Program-made: the position numbers and the translations under genes
Shown: piece by piece, positions 16,334-24,357 of the stretch
Layout: each line of letters starts with the position of its first letter
Position numbering within the stretch: the stretch's first letter is position 1
Assembly (NCBI RefSeq): GCF_000271665.2
Contig: NZ_CP010978.1
Location: 962,501 to 1,026,500, forward strand
Length of the DNA: 64,000 nucleotides
Source of the DNA: Pelosinus fermentans JBW45
GTDB lineage: Bacteria; Bacillota; Negativicutes; DSM-13327
Reading direction: 5' to 3'
Notes under the pieces: generated by a model
The model's input: only the letters and a program-made list of their open reading frames with translations
Database searches by the model: none
What the model was told of the DNA's origin: nothing

Positions 16334-17263
16334 TTATGCTGCCAATCTATAATGATTATGGTATGCCATTGGTGTCATTACATTTAACTTGCGTTGCAGA
16401 CGTCGATTATTGTAGTAATCTACGTAATCCGTTATAGCCTCCACTAGATTATCTCTATTAGTGAAACGATGACCATAATACATTTCTCGTTTCAAAATTC
16501 CCCAAAATCCTTCCATTGGTCCATTGTCAATGCAATGGGCTACTCTGGACATACTTTGCTTCATGTGATGATCTTTTAAACGCATATGGAATTGAGCACT
16601 TGTATATTGATAACCACGGTCGCTGTGGAACAGCGGATGAGCCTCCGGTTCCAAACGAACAGCTTCATCAAAAGTATCCATAACCAATGGATTATCGTTA
16701 TGATTACTAATTTTAAAGGCTACAATTCTGCGGTCGTATAAATCCAGGATGGCACTCAGATATATCTTGTGAACTTCAATACCGATATAATATTTGAATT
16801 CAGAAACATCCGTAAGCCATTTTTCATTAGGCATATCAGCGTGGAATTCACGGTGTAAATAGTTTTTTGCGATGTGGTCCGGATTTTGAGCAGATCTGGT
16901 ACAACTTTTTGGTCTCCATTTAATGGTGGATTGAATTCCTTTGTTTCTGCAAATACGAAGAACGCGTTTATCGTTCACAACAATTTTGTAATTTACATCC
17001 AGCTCATCACGAATACGGCGGTATCCCATATCTGGATGTTGTTTATGGATAGTATATATTTCTTCCGAAATACGTTCATTCTTAATTTCACTATCACTCT
17101 TTGGATGATTGAGCCAACGATAATAAGCAGAGCGCGTGATTTTAAGATATTTACATAATTTTTTTGTTGGATAGCCTTTGGTTGAAGATAATTCCTTGAT
17201 AGCTATATAGGCTGTAAGGTACTGTACTAAAGATAGTGATCCCTCCTCTCCAGTTCCCTGACT
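16334..17263 (-). CDS. IS3-family transposase OrfB (DDE integrase)
   Basis: The frame opens at the slippery site and runs 309 codons; an internal ATG at 17029 begins MGYRRIRDELDVNY. It contains the retroviral-integrase-type catalytic core: the first Asp in 'NEKWLTDVSEFKYY', the second in 'PLFHSDRGYQYTSAQF', and the Glu in 'GPMEGFWGILKREMYYG', which is the DD(35)E arrangement. The N-terminal part 'KKLCKYLKITRSAYYRWLNH' is the usual HTH_21-like region. It is probably made as an OrfAB fusion by -1 frameshifting. Confidence 0.9.
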   Translation of the reverse strand, partial: SQGTGEEGSLSLVQYLTAYIAIKELSSTKGYPTKKLCKYLKITRSAYYRWLNHPKSDSEIKNERISEEIYTIHKQHPDMGYRRIRDELDVNYKIVVNDKRVLRICRNKGIQSTIKWRPKSCTRSAQNPDHIAKNYLHREFHADMPNEKWLTDVSEFKYYIGIEVHKIYLSAILDLYDRRIVAFKISNHNDNPLVMDTFDEAVRLEPEAHPLFHSDRGYQYTSAQFHMRLKDHHMKQSMSRVAHCIDNGPMEGFWGILKREMYYGHRFTNRDNLVEAITDYVDYYNNRRLQRKLNVMTPMAYHNHYRLAA

Positions 17264-17913
17264 TTTTTTAACAGATCATTCTCCATTTGTAGATCGGTGT
17301 TCATTCGTTCCAACTCTGCAATCTTATCCCGTAGCTCTTCTTCTGGACTACGACTTGGCTGCGAACCAACACGGTGACCACGTCTGTCTTCAAGTCCAGC
17401 CCTTCCCATATCTTCATACTTTTTGACCCAGTTTCGAATCTGTTGATAAGAACAATTGTATTTGCTTGCCATTGCTCCATAGTTTTTATCATTCATTAAA
17501 CAATCCTTGACTACCTGTAATCGTTCTTCAGGAGTTGTTGTTCTTTCTTTTGTCATGTATGTACCTCCAGTGGATTCTTTAAGTATTCCACCAGAATTAT
17601 ACACCTTTATCCAATCACAAAGTTGCTTGTTAGAACGAATATCGTACTTTTGACAAATGTCACCAAGTGATCCTTTTCCACTCAGATAGTCATTAACCGC
17701 ATTCATCTTTAACGTTTTTGAATAACTTCGGTTCTTGGTTTGATTAAGCAATCCGATAGGACCTTCTGCTTTATATATTCGCACCCATCTCTGCACACTT
17801 TGGTAGGCTACGTTTGCAATTCTTCCCGCTTGTCTAATGCCAATTTTGCCATTCAGGTATCGTTCAACAATTTTTACTTTTTCTACTGGATCAATCTTAC
17901 TTTTTCTAGACAT
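17227..17913 (-). CDS. IS3-family transposase OrfA (DNA-binding)
   Basis: The 228-aa protein has two to three helix-turn-helix units ('GIRQAGRIANVAYQSVQRWV', 'SLGDICQKYDIRSNKQLCDW', 'NYGAMASKYNCSYQQIRNWV') and a C-terminal leucine-zipper-like helix ('ELRDKIAELERMNTDLQME'). This is the layout of IS150-group OrfA, which binds the element ends and multimerises. The end of the gene overlaps OrfB in the -1 frame. Confidence 0.9.
   Translation of the reverse strand: MSRKSKIDPVEKVKIVERYLNGKIGIRQAGRIANVAYQSVQRWVRIYKAEGPIGLLNQTKNRSYSKTLKMNAVNDYLSGKGSLGDICQKYDIRSNKQLCDWIKVYNSGGILKESTGGTYMTKERTTTPEERLQVVKDCLMNDKNYGAMASKYNCSYQQIRNWVKKYEDMGRAGLEDRRGHRVGSQPSRSPEEELRDKIAELERMNTDLQMENDLLKKVRELERRDHYL
17263..17269 (-). 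promoter_or_regulatory. Programmed -1 frameshift site of the IS3 element
   Basis: On the minus strand the codons CTG TTA AAA AAA GTC contain A AAA AAA, a canonical slippery heptamer. A one-base slip back joins OrfA to the OrfB frame, which is open from this point. GGAGAGGAGG lies about 10 bases downstream; it could not be an upstream stimulator, but might allow separate OrfB initiation. Confidence 0.7.
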
Positions 17914-18074
17914 AGAAATACCCCCATATAGGACTTTTATATTTCAGTGTCCTATATAGGGGTAGCATATCACGTTTTTTTAACGCTGGCGACAGCCTCT
18001 TTTTTTTGCCTGATTTTAACTGTATAATATTTTTATTGAAAAAGGGTACACAATTGCGATATTTTATCTTAATA

Positions 18075-18392
18075 TTAATTAATATTATTAGGGTCTAATG
18101 AAAAATGAACATAAACATCATCACAATCTTTTATAGGAAGCCAATATCTGATTTTTCCTTCTAAAGACTTTACAGCCTGTCCTGATTTAGTAGAAAGTGC
18201 AAGATTTGCCTTACAGCCCTTATGAGATTCAGGCGTTCCAACTTTAAAGCATATAGTTCCTATGTCAAATCCTACGTTACGAGCAATTTCATTAACAGCC
18301 AATACGGTATGATTTTTATGAATTAATCTAACCGAACCTGGAAAACTGTCCCACATCATATAAAAAGCCTCTATAATTTTTTCATCAACCAT
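18075..18392 (-). CDS. Small PAS-like protein, conserved cysteines
   Basis: The 105-aa protein starts behind AAGGAGGAAC. The pattern 'FPGSVRLIHKNHTVLAVNEIA' followed by 'GTICFKVGTPESHKGCKAN' and the final 'YWLPIKDCDDVYVHFSLD' resembles a single PAS-type sensory fold with two central cysteines and one late cysteine. There is no effector domain, so it would have to act through a partner. It lies 182 bp downstream of the radical-SAM gene on the same strand, possibly in the same transcript. Function is not known; cofactor binding is a guess. Confidence 0.55.
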   Translation of the reverse strand: MVDEKIIEAFYMMWDSFPGSVRLIHKNHTVLAVNEIARNVGFDIGTICFKVGTPESHKGCKANLALSTKSGQAVKSLEGKIRYWLPIKDCDDVYVHFSLDPNNIN

Positions 18393-18574
18393 ATAAGTTC
18401 CTCCTTATGAATAAATCATTATTACATACTTATTATAAAATATAACTTTGAATTAATAATCTAAATGTATTTTTACGATTGATAGTATATTTCAATTTCA
18501 TAATTAGTGAATCATAAATTACATATTGGAAACTTTTGTAATGTCGCAAAATAAGCATATTATGTATTACAATA

Positions 18575-19264
18575 CTAAATATTTAGTAATGTATTTGAAA
18601 TTTCCTCAAATCTTTCATCAGTTATACCAAGTTTTTTCTTAAATCTTTCATCTTCCATTCTTGCAATAATTATCTTGTTAGGAGATATTTCCTTAATAAT
18701 ATCTTTTATCTTCTGAAGTGATTCTTCATCATCGTTATAGCCCTTAATGATAGTAATTTCAAATATAAATTTCCCTTTATATTGCTTATTAAAGGAAACC
18801 ATGTTTGAAATATATTCTACTAACGTATACCCTTCAATCGGTCTTTGGATTTTTTGAAAATCTTCTTCTGTTATTACTTTTATCTCTCCAACAACCTCAT
18901 CACATTTATTAGCAATTTTTATATATTCATCTCTACCTAGTAAATATCCATTAGAAAGCAGTCTTACAGGTAAAACTTTACCTTTAATAAAGTCAACAAT
19001 ATCACCAATTTTATCATTTACTAAGGCTTCTCCTTTTGAGTTAATAAAGATTAATTCTGCTTTTGTATTTTCTATCATGCGTTCTAGTTCAATCAATGAA
19101 CTATCCATTTTATCAAATGACTTTTGGGTATCTACCTTATTTTGCGACCTTCCAATAGGACAAAATATACAGTCAAAGTTACAATACTTTTCTGGAAGTA
19201 TATTAACTTCCAGTACCCTTCTTCCATCTTCAATATAAATATCTTTATAACTGAAACCACCCAT
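18575..19264 (-). CDS. Radical SAM protein of unknown substrate
   Basis: The 229-aa enzyme carries the [4Fe-4S] binding motif near residue 28: 'EKYCNFDCIFCPIG' (C-x3-C-x2-C). The 'NSKGEALVNDKIGDIVDFIK' and 'VRLLSNGYLL' strands are typical of the partial TIM barrel. It is short, without a SPASM or other accessory cluster domain, and resembles the Fe-S oxidoreductase group related to COG0731. AGGAGG precedes the ATG. Most notably it lies directly behind a ykkC-class riboswitch with its own terminator, so expression is probably set by a small ligand. Confidence 0.85.
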   Translation of the reverse strand: MGGFSYKDIYIEDGRRVLEVNILPEKYCNFDCIFCPIGRSQNKVDTQKSFDKMDSSLIELERMIENTKAELIFINSKGEALVNDKIGDIVDFIKGKVLPVRLLSNGYLLGRDEYIKIANKCDEVVGEIKVITEEDFQKIQRPIEGYTLVEYISNMVSFNKQYKGKFIFEITIIKGYNDDEESLQKIKDIIKEISPNKIIIARMEDERFKKKLGITDERFEEISNTLLNI

Positions 19265-19289
19265 TGCCTTATCCTCCTAAAAATAAAAA

Positions 19290-19408
19290 ATAAAAAAAGC
19301 CTAAGAGATATTATTAAATATCTCCCAGGCTTTTATCCCTCCGTGTACACAGTCAACTGTGCGTTTTCTCTCGGACCTGCCAGTTACAAACTGCGGAACC
19401 CTAGAAAA
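19290..19408 (-). promoter_or_regulatory. ykkC-class riboswitch with terminator
   Basis: Read on the minus strand the leader has CTAGGGTTCCGCAG, GGTCCGAGAGAAAACGC, and ACACGGAGGGATAAAAGCC followed by TGGGAGA. These are the conserved blocks of the ykkC RNA superfamily (guanidine-I, and the variants sensing ppGpp, PRPP or nucleoside diphosphates). The last block also forms the 5' arm of a terminator (AAGCCTGGGAGATATT / AATATCTCTTAGGCTT, at 19298-19332) followed by Ts, giving ligand-controlled read-through into the radical-SAM gene. I cannot assign the ligand subtype by eye. Confidence 0.85.
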
Positions 19409-19523
19409 CTTAAATATACAATTAAATTATGATTTACAAATCTAAAATCGTAAATTAATTCTAGCATAACATTAAGATTAAATCAACCATATGCCTTCCT
19501 TCGCCAAATTTTGCATTCTGTAA

Positions 19524-19551
19524 TAAAAAAAGCCCAACACAATGGCTGGGC
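19524..19551 (-). terminator. Minus-strand terminator
   Basis: On the minus strand GCCCAGCCATTGTGTTGGGC is followed by seven Ts. The minus frame preceding it (19605-19922, one hydrophobic segment near its end) lacks a ribosome binding site and a recognisable family, so I do not call a gene there. Confidence 0.55.
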
Positions 19552-19849
19552 AAGTACTTATTAAAATGAAGGAAACTTTTATATTTATCTATTATTAGCA
19601 GGGATTAGCATTCAAAAAACTGTTCCTTATTTTGTACCTTACGGTGTGATTTAAGGAACAAAGACCAGCTTAAAACTGCGAAAGCAGCTATGAGGGGAAA
19701 TAATCCGATATCCTGATGAACCATTGATTTTATTGGGGTTGTACGATCTTGAATGGTCATAATTTTTTGTAAACTAGGTAGTCGGATGACGTTGATATCA
19801 AAGAAGTCCTTATTTTGAATATGTATAATAGTCTGAGGTCCTGTATAGA

Positions 19850-19890
19850 AAGAAGCAGAAAAAATCGGTTTACGATTTTTCCTGCTTCTT
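19850..19890 (-). terminator. Terminator overlapping the end of the XRE fragment
   Basis: On the minus strand AGAAGCAGGAAAAATCG pairs with CGATTTTTTCTGCTTCT around a short loop, followed by TTT. It overlaps the last codons of the truncated XRE gene. Confidence 0.6.
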
Positions 19891-20163
19891 TTTTTGTTTT
19901 GCATCCCAAAATATAATATCAAGTGACGCTTTAATTTTGGATTTATCTTCTTTAGTTAGTGGTATGCCATCAAAAAAAACTTCTGGTCGCTCTAGAAATT
20001 TAATGAGGTCATTGGAGTTTTCCCCTTCCGCAGTAGGGGAAAGAGATTCGATATTGTCACGACCCACTAAATAGTCTATGGTTACATTGAAGAAATCTGC
20101 AAGTTGCTTTGTTGTTGCCAGATCTGGTTCACGTTGATTTATTTCATATAAGGATATGAAGCA
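19870..20163 (-). pseudogene. Truncated XRE-family repressor
   Basis: The frame is open from just after a stop at 20164. It reads ISLYEINQREPDLATTKQLA then FFNVTIDYLVGRDN, which is the C-terminal half of an XRE helix-turn-helix, and then about 55 residues of an acidic, lysine-rich tail (FLERPEVFFDGIPLTKED). The first helices that contact DNA are missing, so the repressor is probably non-functional. It is probably the immunity-type repressor of a lost phage or element; two other XRE genes lie within 1 kb. Confidence 0.65.
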
Positions 20164-20213
20164 TTATAATAAGAAATATAAATGATTCATAATGAAGCGA
20201 AAGGGGTACTTAT

Positions 20214-20429
20214 ATGAGAAAAGAGTTAGCTATTGCGCGTGATAATATTGGACTGACACAAGCAAGAATGGCTGAATTGCTAGGAATATCTCGTAGCTAT
20301 TACAGCTTAATTGAAAATGGAATGAGGAATCCTGACTATGGATTAGCAAAGCGGATAGCTAAAATTTTTAAAGTATCGCCCAGTAATATTTTTTTTGACC
20401 TAGACGGCTTCAATATGAAGCAGAAATAA
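20214..20429 (+). CDS. Small XRE-family DNA-binding protein
   Basis: The 71-aa protein is one helix-turn-helix domain: 'LAIARDNIGLTQARMAELLG' and 'ISRSYYSLIENGMRNPDYGL', ending 'IAKIFKVSPSNIFFD'. AAAGGGG precedes the ATG. It is divergent from the truncated repressor, as in phage lysogeny switches, and may be a cro-like or stand-alone regulator left in the degraded region. Confidence 0.85.
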   Translation: MRKELAIARDNIGLTQARMAELLGISRSYYSLIENGMRNPDYGLAKRIAKIFKVSPSNIFFDLDGFNMKQK

Positions 20430-20477
20430 TGGAGTTACCTTCTGAAATCTACAGTTAGTTAAGGAGGTGATAAATAA

Positions 20478-20543
20478 TTGTTCTTAATGGTTAGGTTACT
20501 AAAAAGAAAAGTAGCAATTAGAAGCCCTTCTAGTTGCAAGTAA
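20478..20543 (+). CDS. Possible 21-aa peptide with perfect ribosome binding site
   Basis: AAGGAGGTGAT at 20461-20471 is a full-length match to the 16S tail. The first start at proper distance is TTG at 20478, giving MFLMVRLLKRKVAIRSPSSC followed by K, a short basic peptide. It has no homology that I can name. It may be a genuine micropeptide or the start of a gene whose body was lost; the following 20544-20873 holds only an eroded frame containing LKIGIENIPMAERRSDNEAL. Confidence 0.25.
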   Translation: MFLMVRLLKRKVAIRSPSSCK

Positions 20544-20873
20544 CAAAGAAAAGACTTCAAGAGAATCTCACTACCTAGATTATACCAGTAATAGTTGCAA
20601 AATTCTGCATTTATTCTTAGAAAGGAAACTCGCATTTTAGCCACGGTACATACCATCGAAATCTTACACCAAAAGGAGACAAAACACATGAAATAACCCT
20701 AGACTCAACCGCTCAAAATCGGCATCGAAAACATCCCCATGGCAGAGCGCAGAAGTGACAATGAAGCCCTCATCAAAGTTCATACCCTAGGAATCTGAAG
20801 AACAGATATTGGTGCCTAACGGAGCGTTAATGCCTTCTGTTGAATGGTAAGAGACTCAGTTATTTTTATATAC

Positions 20874-21101
20874 TTATCTTCTCTTTGGGTTATCGGATAA
20901 ACCAACTAAATAATCTAACGACACATTGAAATATTCAGCTAAAGTTGTAGCAACATCTAGGGAGGGTAGTCTATCACCTTTCTCCCAATGGCTTACGGTC
21001 TGCTTTGTAACATTAAATTCTGCGCCTAATTGTTCAAGTGTTAGTTTTTTTAATTGTCTTAAGTTCCTTAATCTTTGGCAAAAAATTTCTTGTAAAAACA
21101 T
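20874..21101 (-). CDS. XRE-family repressor
   Basis: The 75-aa protein has a helix-turn-helix 'LRQLKKLTLEQLGAEFNVTK' with 'QTVSHWEKGDRLPSLDVATT' and ends 'YFNVSLDYLVGLSDNPKRR', typical of phage/ICE immunity-type repressors. AAGGAG lies before the ATG. Two matching palindromes lie directly upstream (21118 and 21153), so autoregulation is likely. The genes that it once controlled on the plus strand appear to be gone. Confidence 0.85.
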   Translation of the reverse strand: MFLQEIFCQRLRNLRQLKKLTLEQLGAEFNVTKQTVSHWEKGDRLPSLDVATTLAEYFNVSLDYLVGLSDNPKRR

Positions 21102-21117
21102 AAAGATACTCCTTGAC

Positions 21118-21171
21118 AGTCAACAATAAGTTGACTAAAATAGATATAGTAAAGTCAACCAATAGTTGACC
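21118..21171. promoter_or_regulatory. Paired operators upstream of the XRE repressor
   Basis: Two copies of an inverted repeat occur with 5-base spacers: AGTCAACAATAAGTTGACT (21118-21136) and AGTCAACCAATAGTTGACC (21153-21171), centres 35 bp apart. Paired sites of this kind are typical of cooperative phage-type repressors. Confidence 0.75.
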
Positions 21172-21737
21172 AACGAAAAATGGTGAGATGAAACGGAGGT
21201 GGTTGTATTTAGAATGCACAAAATAAGGACTTACACAAAAGCAAGTCAATTGGAGAATAGCCAAGTAAAGTTACAACTATGTTAGCGTGATTGCCGCCAA
21301 GTCATCTTTTCTGATCTTTCCTATGCTAAGAAAATATGATCAGAACAATTACGAGAGGGCTAATTAGTAATGAGAAAAAACAGGAAAAGGAATAGGAAAA
21401 ACTTTTAAAACCTGACCGAAGAAAAGAATAATAAAAAATAAAGGTAAGGACAATTTGGGCTTATACAGAATAAGCTAGCACACAAGGGCAACGTCTGCCT
21501 AAAAATGTGTCTGAAAGACACTGACATGATCATCATTGCAAGACCGATGCTGCTGCCAGAGGAAAAAATCGAAGGGGAAACAAGAGCGTGTTCCGACTGC
21601 GATTTGTCTTCATTATAGCTCAGTTGGCGCGTGTCTTCAATGACATCTGAAAAAATCGCGAGGAGGTTGTTAACATCAAAAGGTTCAGCTTTGCATCTAC
21701 GAAAGATATGGACTACTTTAGTGGCAGGAGGATAAGG
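21172..21737 (+). other. Gene-poor interval with a possible short ORF
   Basis: The best frame is 21505-21618 on the plus strand, 37 codons starting MCLKDTDMIIIARPMLLPEE and ending with a CSDC motif. It lacks a ribosome binding site but stays open about 25 codons further upstream. It may be a phage-remnant reading frame. A stretch at 21614-21631 resembling a tRNA D-arm is not part of a foldable tRNA. Nothing else is supported. Confidence 0.3.
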
Positions 21738-22685
21738 ATGAAAGAAATCGTTAAAATTTTACCGTTTTATGAGGCAAGGATGTGGGGCGGCGGAAATCGT
21801 CTGATCAATGAGTTTAATTATCATACCGATATTGCACCTTTAGGAGAAGTATATAATGTCGTGGCTTTAAAAGATCAATGCGATTGTGAAGTACCGGAAA
21901 TGGGAATTACATTATCTACATTGTATAAAGTAAAACCAGAATGGTTTAACTGCGATACCGAAGAACTGCCTGTTCGGGTAAATATATTGGATCCTATGGC
22001 AGATTTATCTATACAGATTCATCCCGATGATCTATTTGCGAAAAAATATAATAAGGGAAGGGGAAAACCGGAGGCCTGGGTTATTTTAGATACACCGGAA
22101 GATGGTGAGATCCAGTTCGGGCACTATGCCAAAACCAGAGAAGAGTTTATTGAAAAAACCAGAAATAATGACTGGAAGGGATTATTGAAATATCTTACAG
22201 CTGTAAAAGATGGATTTATTGATATTCCCGCGGGAACCTTGCATGCAATCGGAAAAGGTGTATTGACGTATAATATTTCCCGAAATGCGGATTGTACCTT
22301 GCGGTTATATGATTATGATCGTATTGACCCAGCCACTGGTAAAAAACGTGACATTCAGCCAGAAGAAGTGTTTGGAAATGTCAATGTTCCAGATCGTTCT
22401 ACGGAGTTTGTTCTATATCCATCTGCTTTTGAACGCGGCATTCGTGTTACACGTTATTGGGATGAACCAGGTTTATACACGTTAATAAGGCTGCAAATTG
22501 ATGAAAAAGGAACGTTCTCTCATCCTAGATTTGCTTTCTATACTTGTGTAGAAGGCAGAGGCAGTATTCAAGGTGTTTCCATCCGTAAAGGGGAAACTAT
22601 TTTGGTTCCGGATGAGATGGGTATGTTAACGATGGAAGGAAAGATGGACCTGTTTTTAGCATCTTACAGAAATGAGGAATCATAA
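21738..22685 (+). CDS. manA: Class I mannose-6-phosphate isomerase
   Basis: This zinc enzyme interconverts mannose-6-P and fructose-6-P. The 315-aa protein is of the short Firmicute type: 'PFYEARMWGGGNRLINEF' at the N-terminus, the metal site 'LSIQIHPDDLFAKKYNKGRG' followed by 'KPEAWVIL', and 'FIDIPAGTLHAIGKGVLTYN' with the second metal His. The ATG at 21738 follows GGCAGGAGG; an in-frame ATG at 21708 has no site. It is the first gene of a tight operon with hxlA, hxlB and four PTS genes, and would process a mannose-type sugar phosphate delivered by the PTS. Confidence 0.93.
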   Translation: MKEIVKILPFYEARMWGGGNRLINEFNYHTDIAPLGEVYNVVALKDQCDCEVPEMGITLSTLYKVKPEWFNCDTEELPVRVNILDPMADLSIQIHPDDLFAKKYNKGRGKPEAWVILDTPEDGEIQFGHYAKTREEFIEKTRNNDWKGLLKYLTAVKDGFIDIPAGTLHAIGKGVLTYNISRNADCTLRLYDYDRIDPATGKKRDIQPEEVFGNVNVPDRSTEFVLYPSAFERGIRVTRYWDEPGLYTLIRLQIDEKGTFSHPRFAFYTCVEGRGSIQGVSIRKGETILVPDEMGMLTMEGKMDLFLASYRNEES

Positions 22686-23320
22686 TGAAATTACAATTAG
22701 CACTTGATGATATCAAATTAGATGACGCTTTAGAATTGGTAGAGAAAGTACGAAACTATATCGACATTATCGAAATTGGCACACCATTTGTTATTGCAGA
22801 AGGCATGCATGCCGTTCGTGTAATGAAGGAACGGTTTCCGGAAAAAGAAATTTTGGCAGATTTGAAAATTATGGATGCTGGTTATTATGAAGCAGAAGAG
22901 GCTTTGCAAGATGGTGCGCACTATGTGACTGTCTTGGGGGTTACGGATATTTTAACAGTCAAAGGCTGCGTAGATGCTGCGGAAAAATACCAGGGAAAAA
23001 TCGTTGTTGATATGATTTGTATAACCGACTTGCCGAAGCGTATTCAAGAAATGGAAGAAATCGGTGTGCATTATGTCTCTGTGCATGTGGGTGCAGATCA
23101 ACAAGCGGCTGGATACAATCCATTGGAAGATTTGAAAGTCATGAAACAGCATGCTAAAAAAGCAAAAGTTTCTGTGGCAGGAGGCATCAACAGCAAAACA
23201 ATTAATGATTATGTAGCATTGCAGCCAGATATTGTGATCGTAGGATCAGGAATCACGCATGCATTGGATCCTGTGAAAGAAGCAAAATTTATCTATGGAA
23301 AGGTCCAAAGGATGATATGA
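22685..23320 (+). CDS. hxlA: 3-hexulose-6-phosphate synthase
   Basis: The 211-aa enzyme belongs to the orotidine-5'-phosphate decarboxylase fold. 'ILADLKIMDAGYYEAEEALQ' carries the D-x-K-x-x-D catalytic motif with the MDAG form typical of HPS rather than the ADAG form of ketogulonate-6-P decarboxylase. It ends with the phosphate-binding 'VAGGINSKTI' and 'DIVIVGSGITHA'. HPS condenses formaldehyde with ribulose-5-P to give hexulose-6-P, or runs in reverse. The start overlaps the manA stop (TAATG), implying coupling. Close relatives act on other sugar acids, so substrate identity is likely but not proven. Confidence 0.8.
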   Translation: MKLQLALDDIKLDDALELVEKVRNYIDIIEIGTPFVIAEGMHAVRVMKERFPEKEILADLKIMDAGYYEAEEALQDGAHYVTVLGVTDILTVKGCVDAAEKYQGKIVVDMICITDLPKRIQEMEEIGVHYVSVHVGADQQAAGYNPLEDLKVMKQHAKKAKVSVAGGINSKTINDYVALQPDIVIVGSGITHALDPVKEAKFIYGKVQRMI

Positions 23321-23874
23321 AGAGCATCTATTTGTCAGAAATTATTCATGAATTAGCCGCTTATTCAGAAAAAGTAAAGGAAGCTGATTTACAAGAGATG
23401 CTGGCAGCCATTCATAAAGCAGATATTATTTTTGTAGCAGGAGCTGGACGTTCGGGTTTTGTGGCAAGAGCATTTGCAAATCGGTTAATGCATTTGGGGT
23501 TTCATGTATATTTTGTTGGTGAACCAACAACTACGTGTATAGAGGAAAATGACCTATTGATTCTTTTGTCTGGTTCTGGTAATACTGCAAGCTTAGTGAG
23601 TATGGCTGAAAAAGCCAAATCACTGAAAGCTCATTTGGCGACCATTACTATTTTTCCGGAAAATAAAATTGGCGCACTGGCAGATACGATTATTGCCTTG
23701 CCCGGTACATCGATGAAGAGTCAAGACGGGTCTCAATTGACTTCTATACAAATGTCAGGTTCCTTATTTGAGCAATTAGCATGGCTGGTTTGTGATACGT
23801 TAGTCTTAATGTTAATGAATGATACTAAGCAGACGAGTGAAGATTTATTTAAAAGACATGCAAATTTAGAATAA
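23317..23874 (+). CDS. hxlB: 6-phospho-3-hexuloisomerase (SIS domain)
   Basis: The 185-aa sugar isomerase domain protein has 'IIFVAGAGRSGFVARAFANR', 'LGFHVYFVGEPTTTCIEEND' and 'LLILLSGSGNTASLVSMAEK', matching the HxlB/PHI family, and an N-terminal helix. PHI interconverts hexulose-6-P and fructose-6-P. The start overlaps the hxlA stop by 4 bp. Together with hxlA it gives a two-step link between fructose-6-P and ribulose-5-P plus formaldehyde. Confidence 0.88.
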   Translation: MKSIYLSEIIHELAAYSEKVKEADLQEMLAAIHKADIIFVAGAGRSGFVARAFANRLMHLGFHVYFVGEPTTTCIEENDLLILLSGSGNTASLVSMAEKAKSLKAHLATITIFPENKIGALADTIIALPGTSMKSQDGSQLTSIQMSGSLFEQLAWLVCDTLVLMLMNDTKQTSEDLFKRHANLE

Positions 23875-23925
23875 AAACTCGATGGGAGATTACTTTATTT
23901 ATCTAGGAAGGAGGCCATTTTTATA

Positions 23926-24357
23926 TTGTTGGCAATTATTGTGGGAACACATGGCAACTTTTCTGAAGAATTGATCAAGACTTGTGAAATGATTTGTGGA
24001 GAAACAACCAATGTTAGAGCCGTAACGCTGGCCCCAGGAGAAGGCCAGGAAGATATTCTGAAAAAATATGAAGCTGCCATCCAAAAAATGGATACGGATG
24101 ATGGAGTTATTTTCCTCAATGATCTTTTTGGAGGTAGTCCATATAATGTGGCTTGTCGTTTGGCTATTCATCATGCGACATATGGTGTTGTAGCAGGAGT
24201 TAATCTGCCCATGCTTATTGAAATGACAGGAGCACAAGTGGTCAATGAAGGAGCTGGTATCAAAGAAATGATGAGTAAAGCAGTAGAAGCTGGTAAGGCA
24301 GGTACGCAGATGTTTCATGCTAGCACTGTGGAGAAGGATGAGGTGGAAGATTTATAA
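23926..24357 (+). CDS. PTS EIIA component, mannose family
   Basis: The 143-aa cytoplasmic phosphocarrier has its phosphorylated His in 'LAIIVGTHGNFSEELIKTC' near residue 9. It also has 'VIFLNDLFGGSPYNVACRLA', a signature of the EIIA-Man fold. The start is a TTG behind AGGAAGGAGG; no ATG is available at suitable spacing. It passes phosphate from HPr to the EIIB encoded next, whose start overlaps its stop. Confidence 0.9.
   Translation: MLAIIVGTHGNFSEELIKTCEMICGETTNVRAVTLAPGEGQEDILKKYEAAIQKMDTDDGVIFLNDLFGGSPYNVACRLAIHHATYGVVAGVNLPMLIEMTGAQVVNEGAGIKEMMSKAVEAGKAGTQMFHASTVEKDEVEDL

Larger units (their letters stand above)
16232..18002 (-). mobile_element. Complete IS3-family insertion sequence
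   Basis: About 1.77 kb bounded by inverted repeats: GGAGGCTGTCGCACTAAGCG at the left and, read inward, AAGAGGCTGTCGCCAGCG at the right, with a further matching GTGCTACCC / ATGCTACCCC segment inside. It holds orfA and orfB in the IS3 arrangement with a slippery A7 between them. Both genes look intact, so the element may be active. Exact ends and target duplication are uncertain because flanking T/A runs obscure them. Confidence 0.9.

Noticed and set aside
19605-19922. 105-codon minus-strand frame with one hydrophobic segment
   Set aside because: It overlaps the XRE fragment and its terminator, has no ribosome binding site for any start, and matches nothing I know.
14549-21101. Complete prophage
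   Set aside because: Only a collar protein and XRE genes are phage-like; there are no integrase, capsid, terminase, portal or lysis genes in the interval.
21614-21640. TATAGCTCAGTTGGC, resembling a tRNA D-arm
   Set aside because: No acceptor stem, anticodon arm or T-arm can be folded around it; it is a chance match next to a short reading frame.
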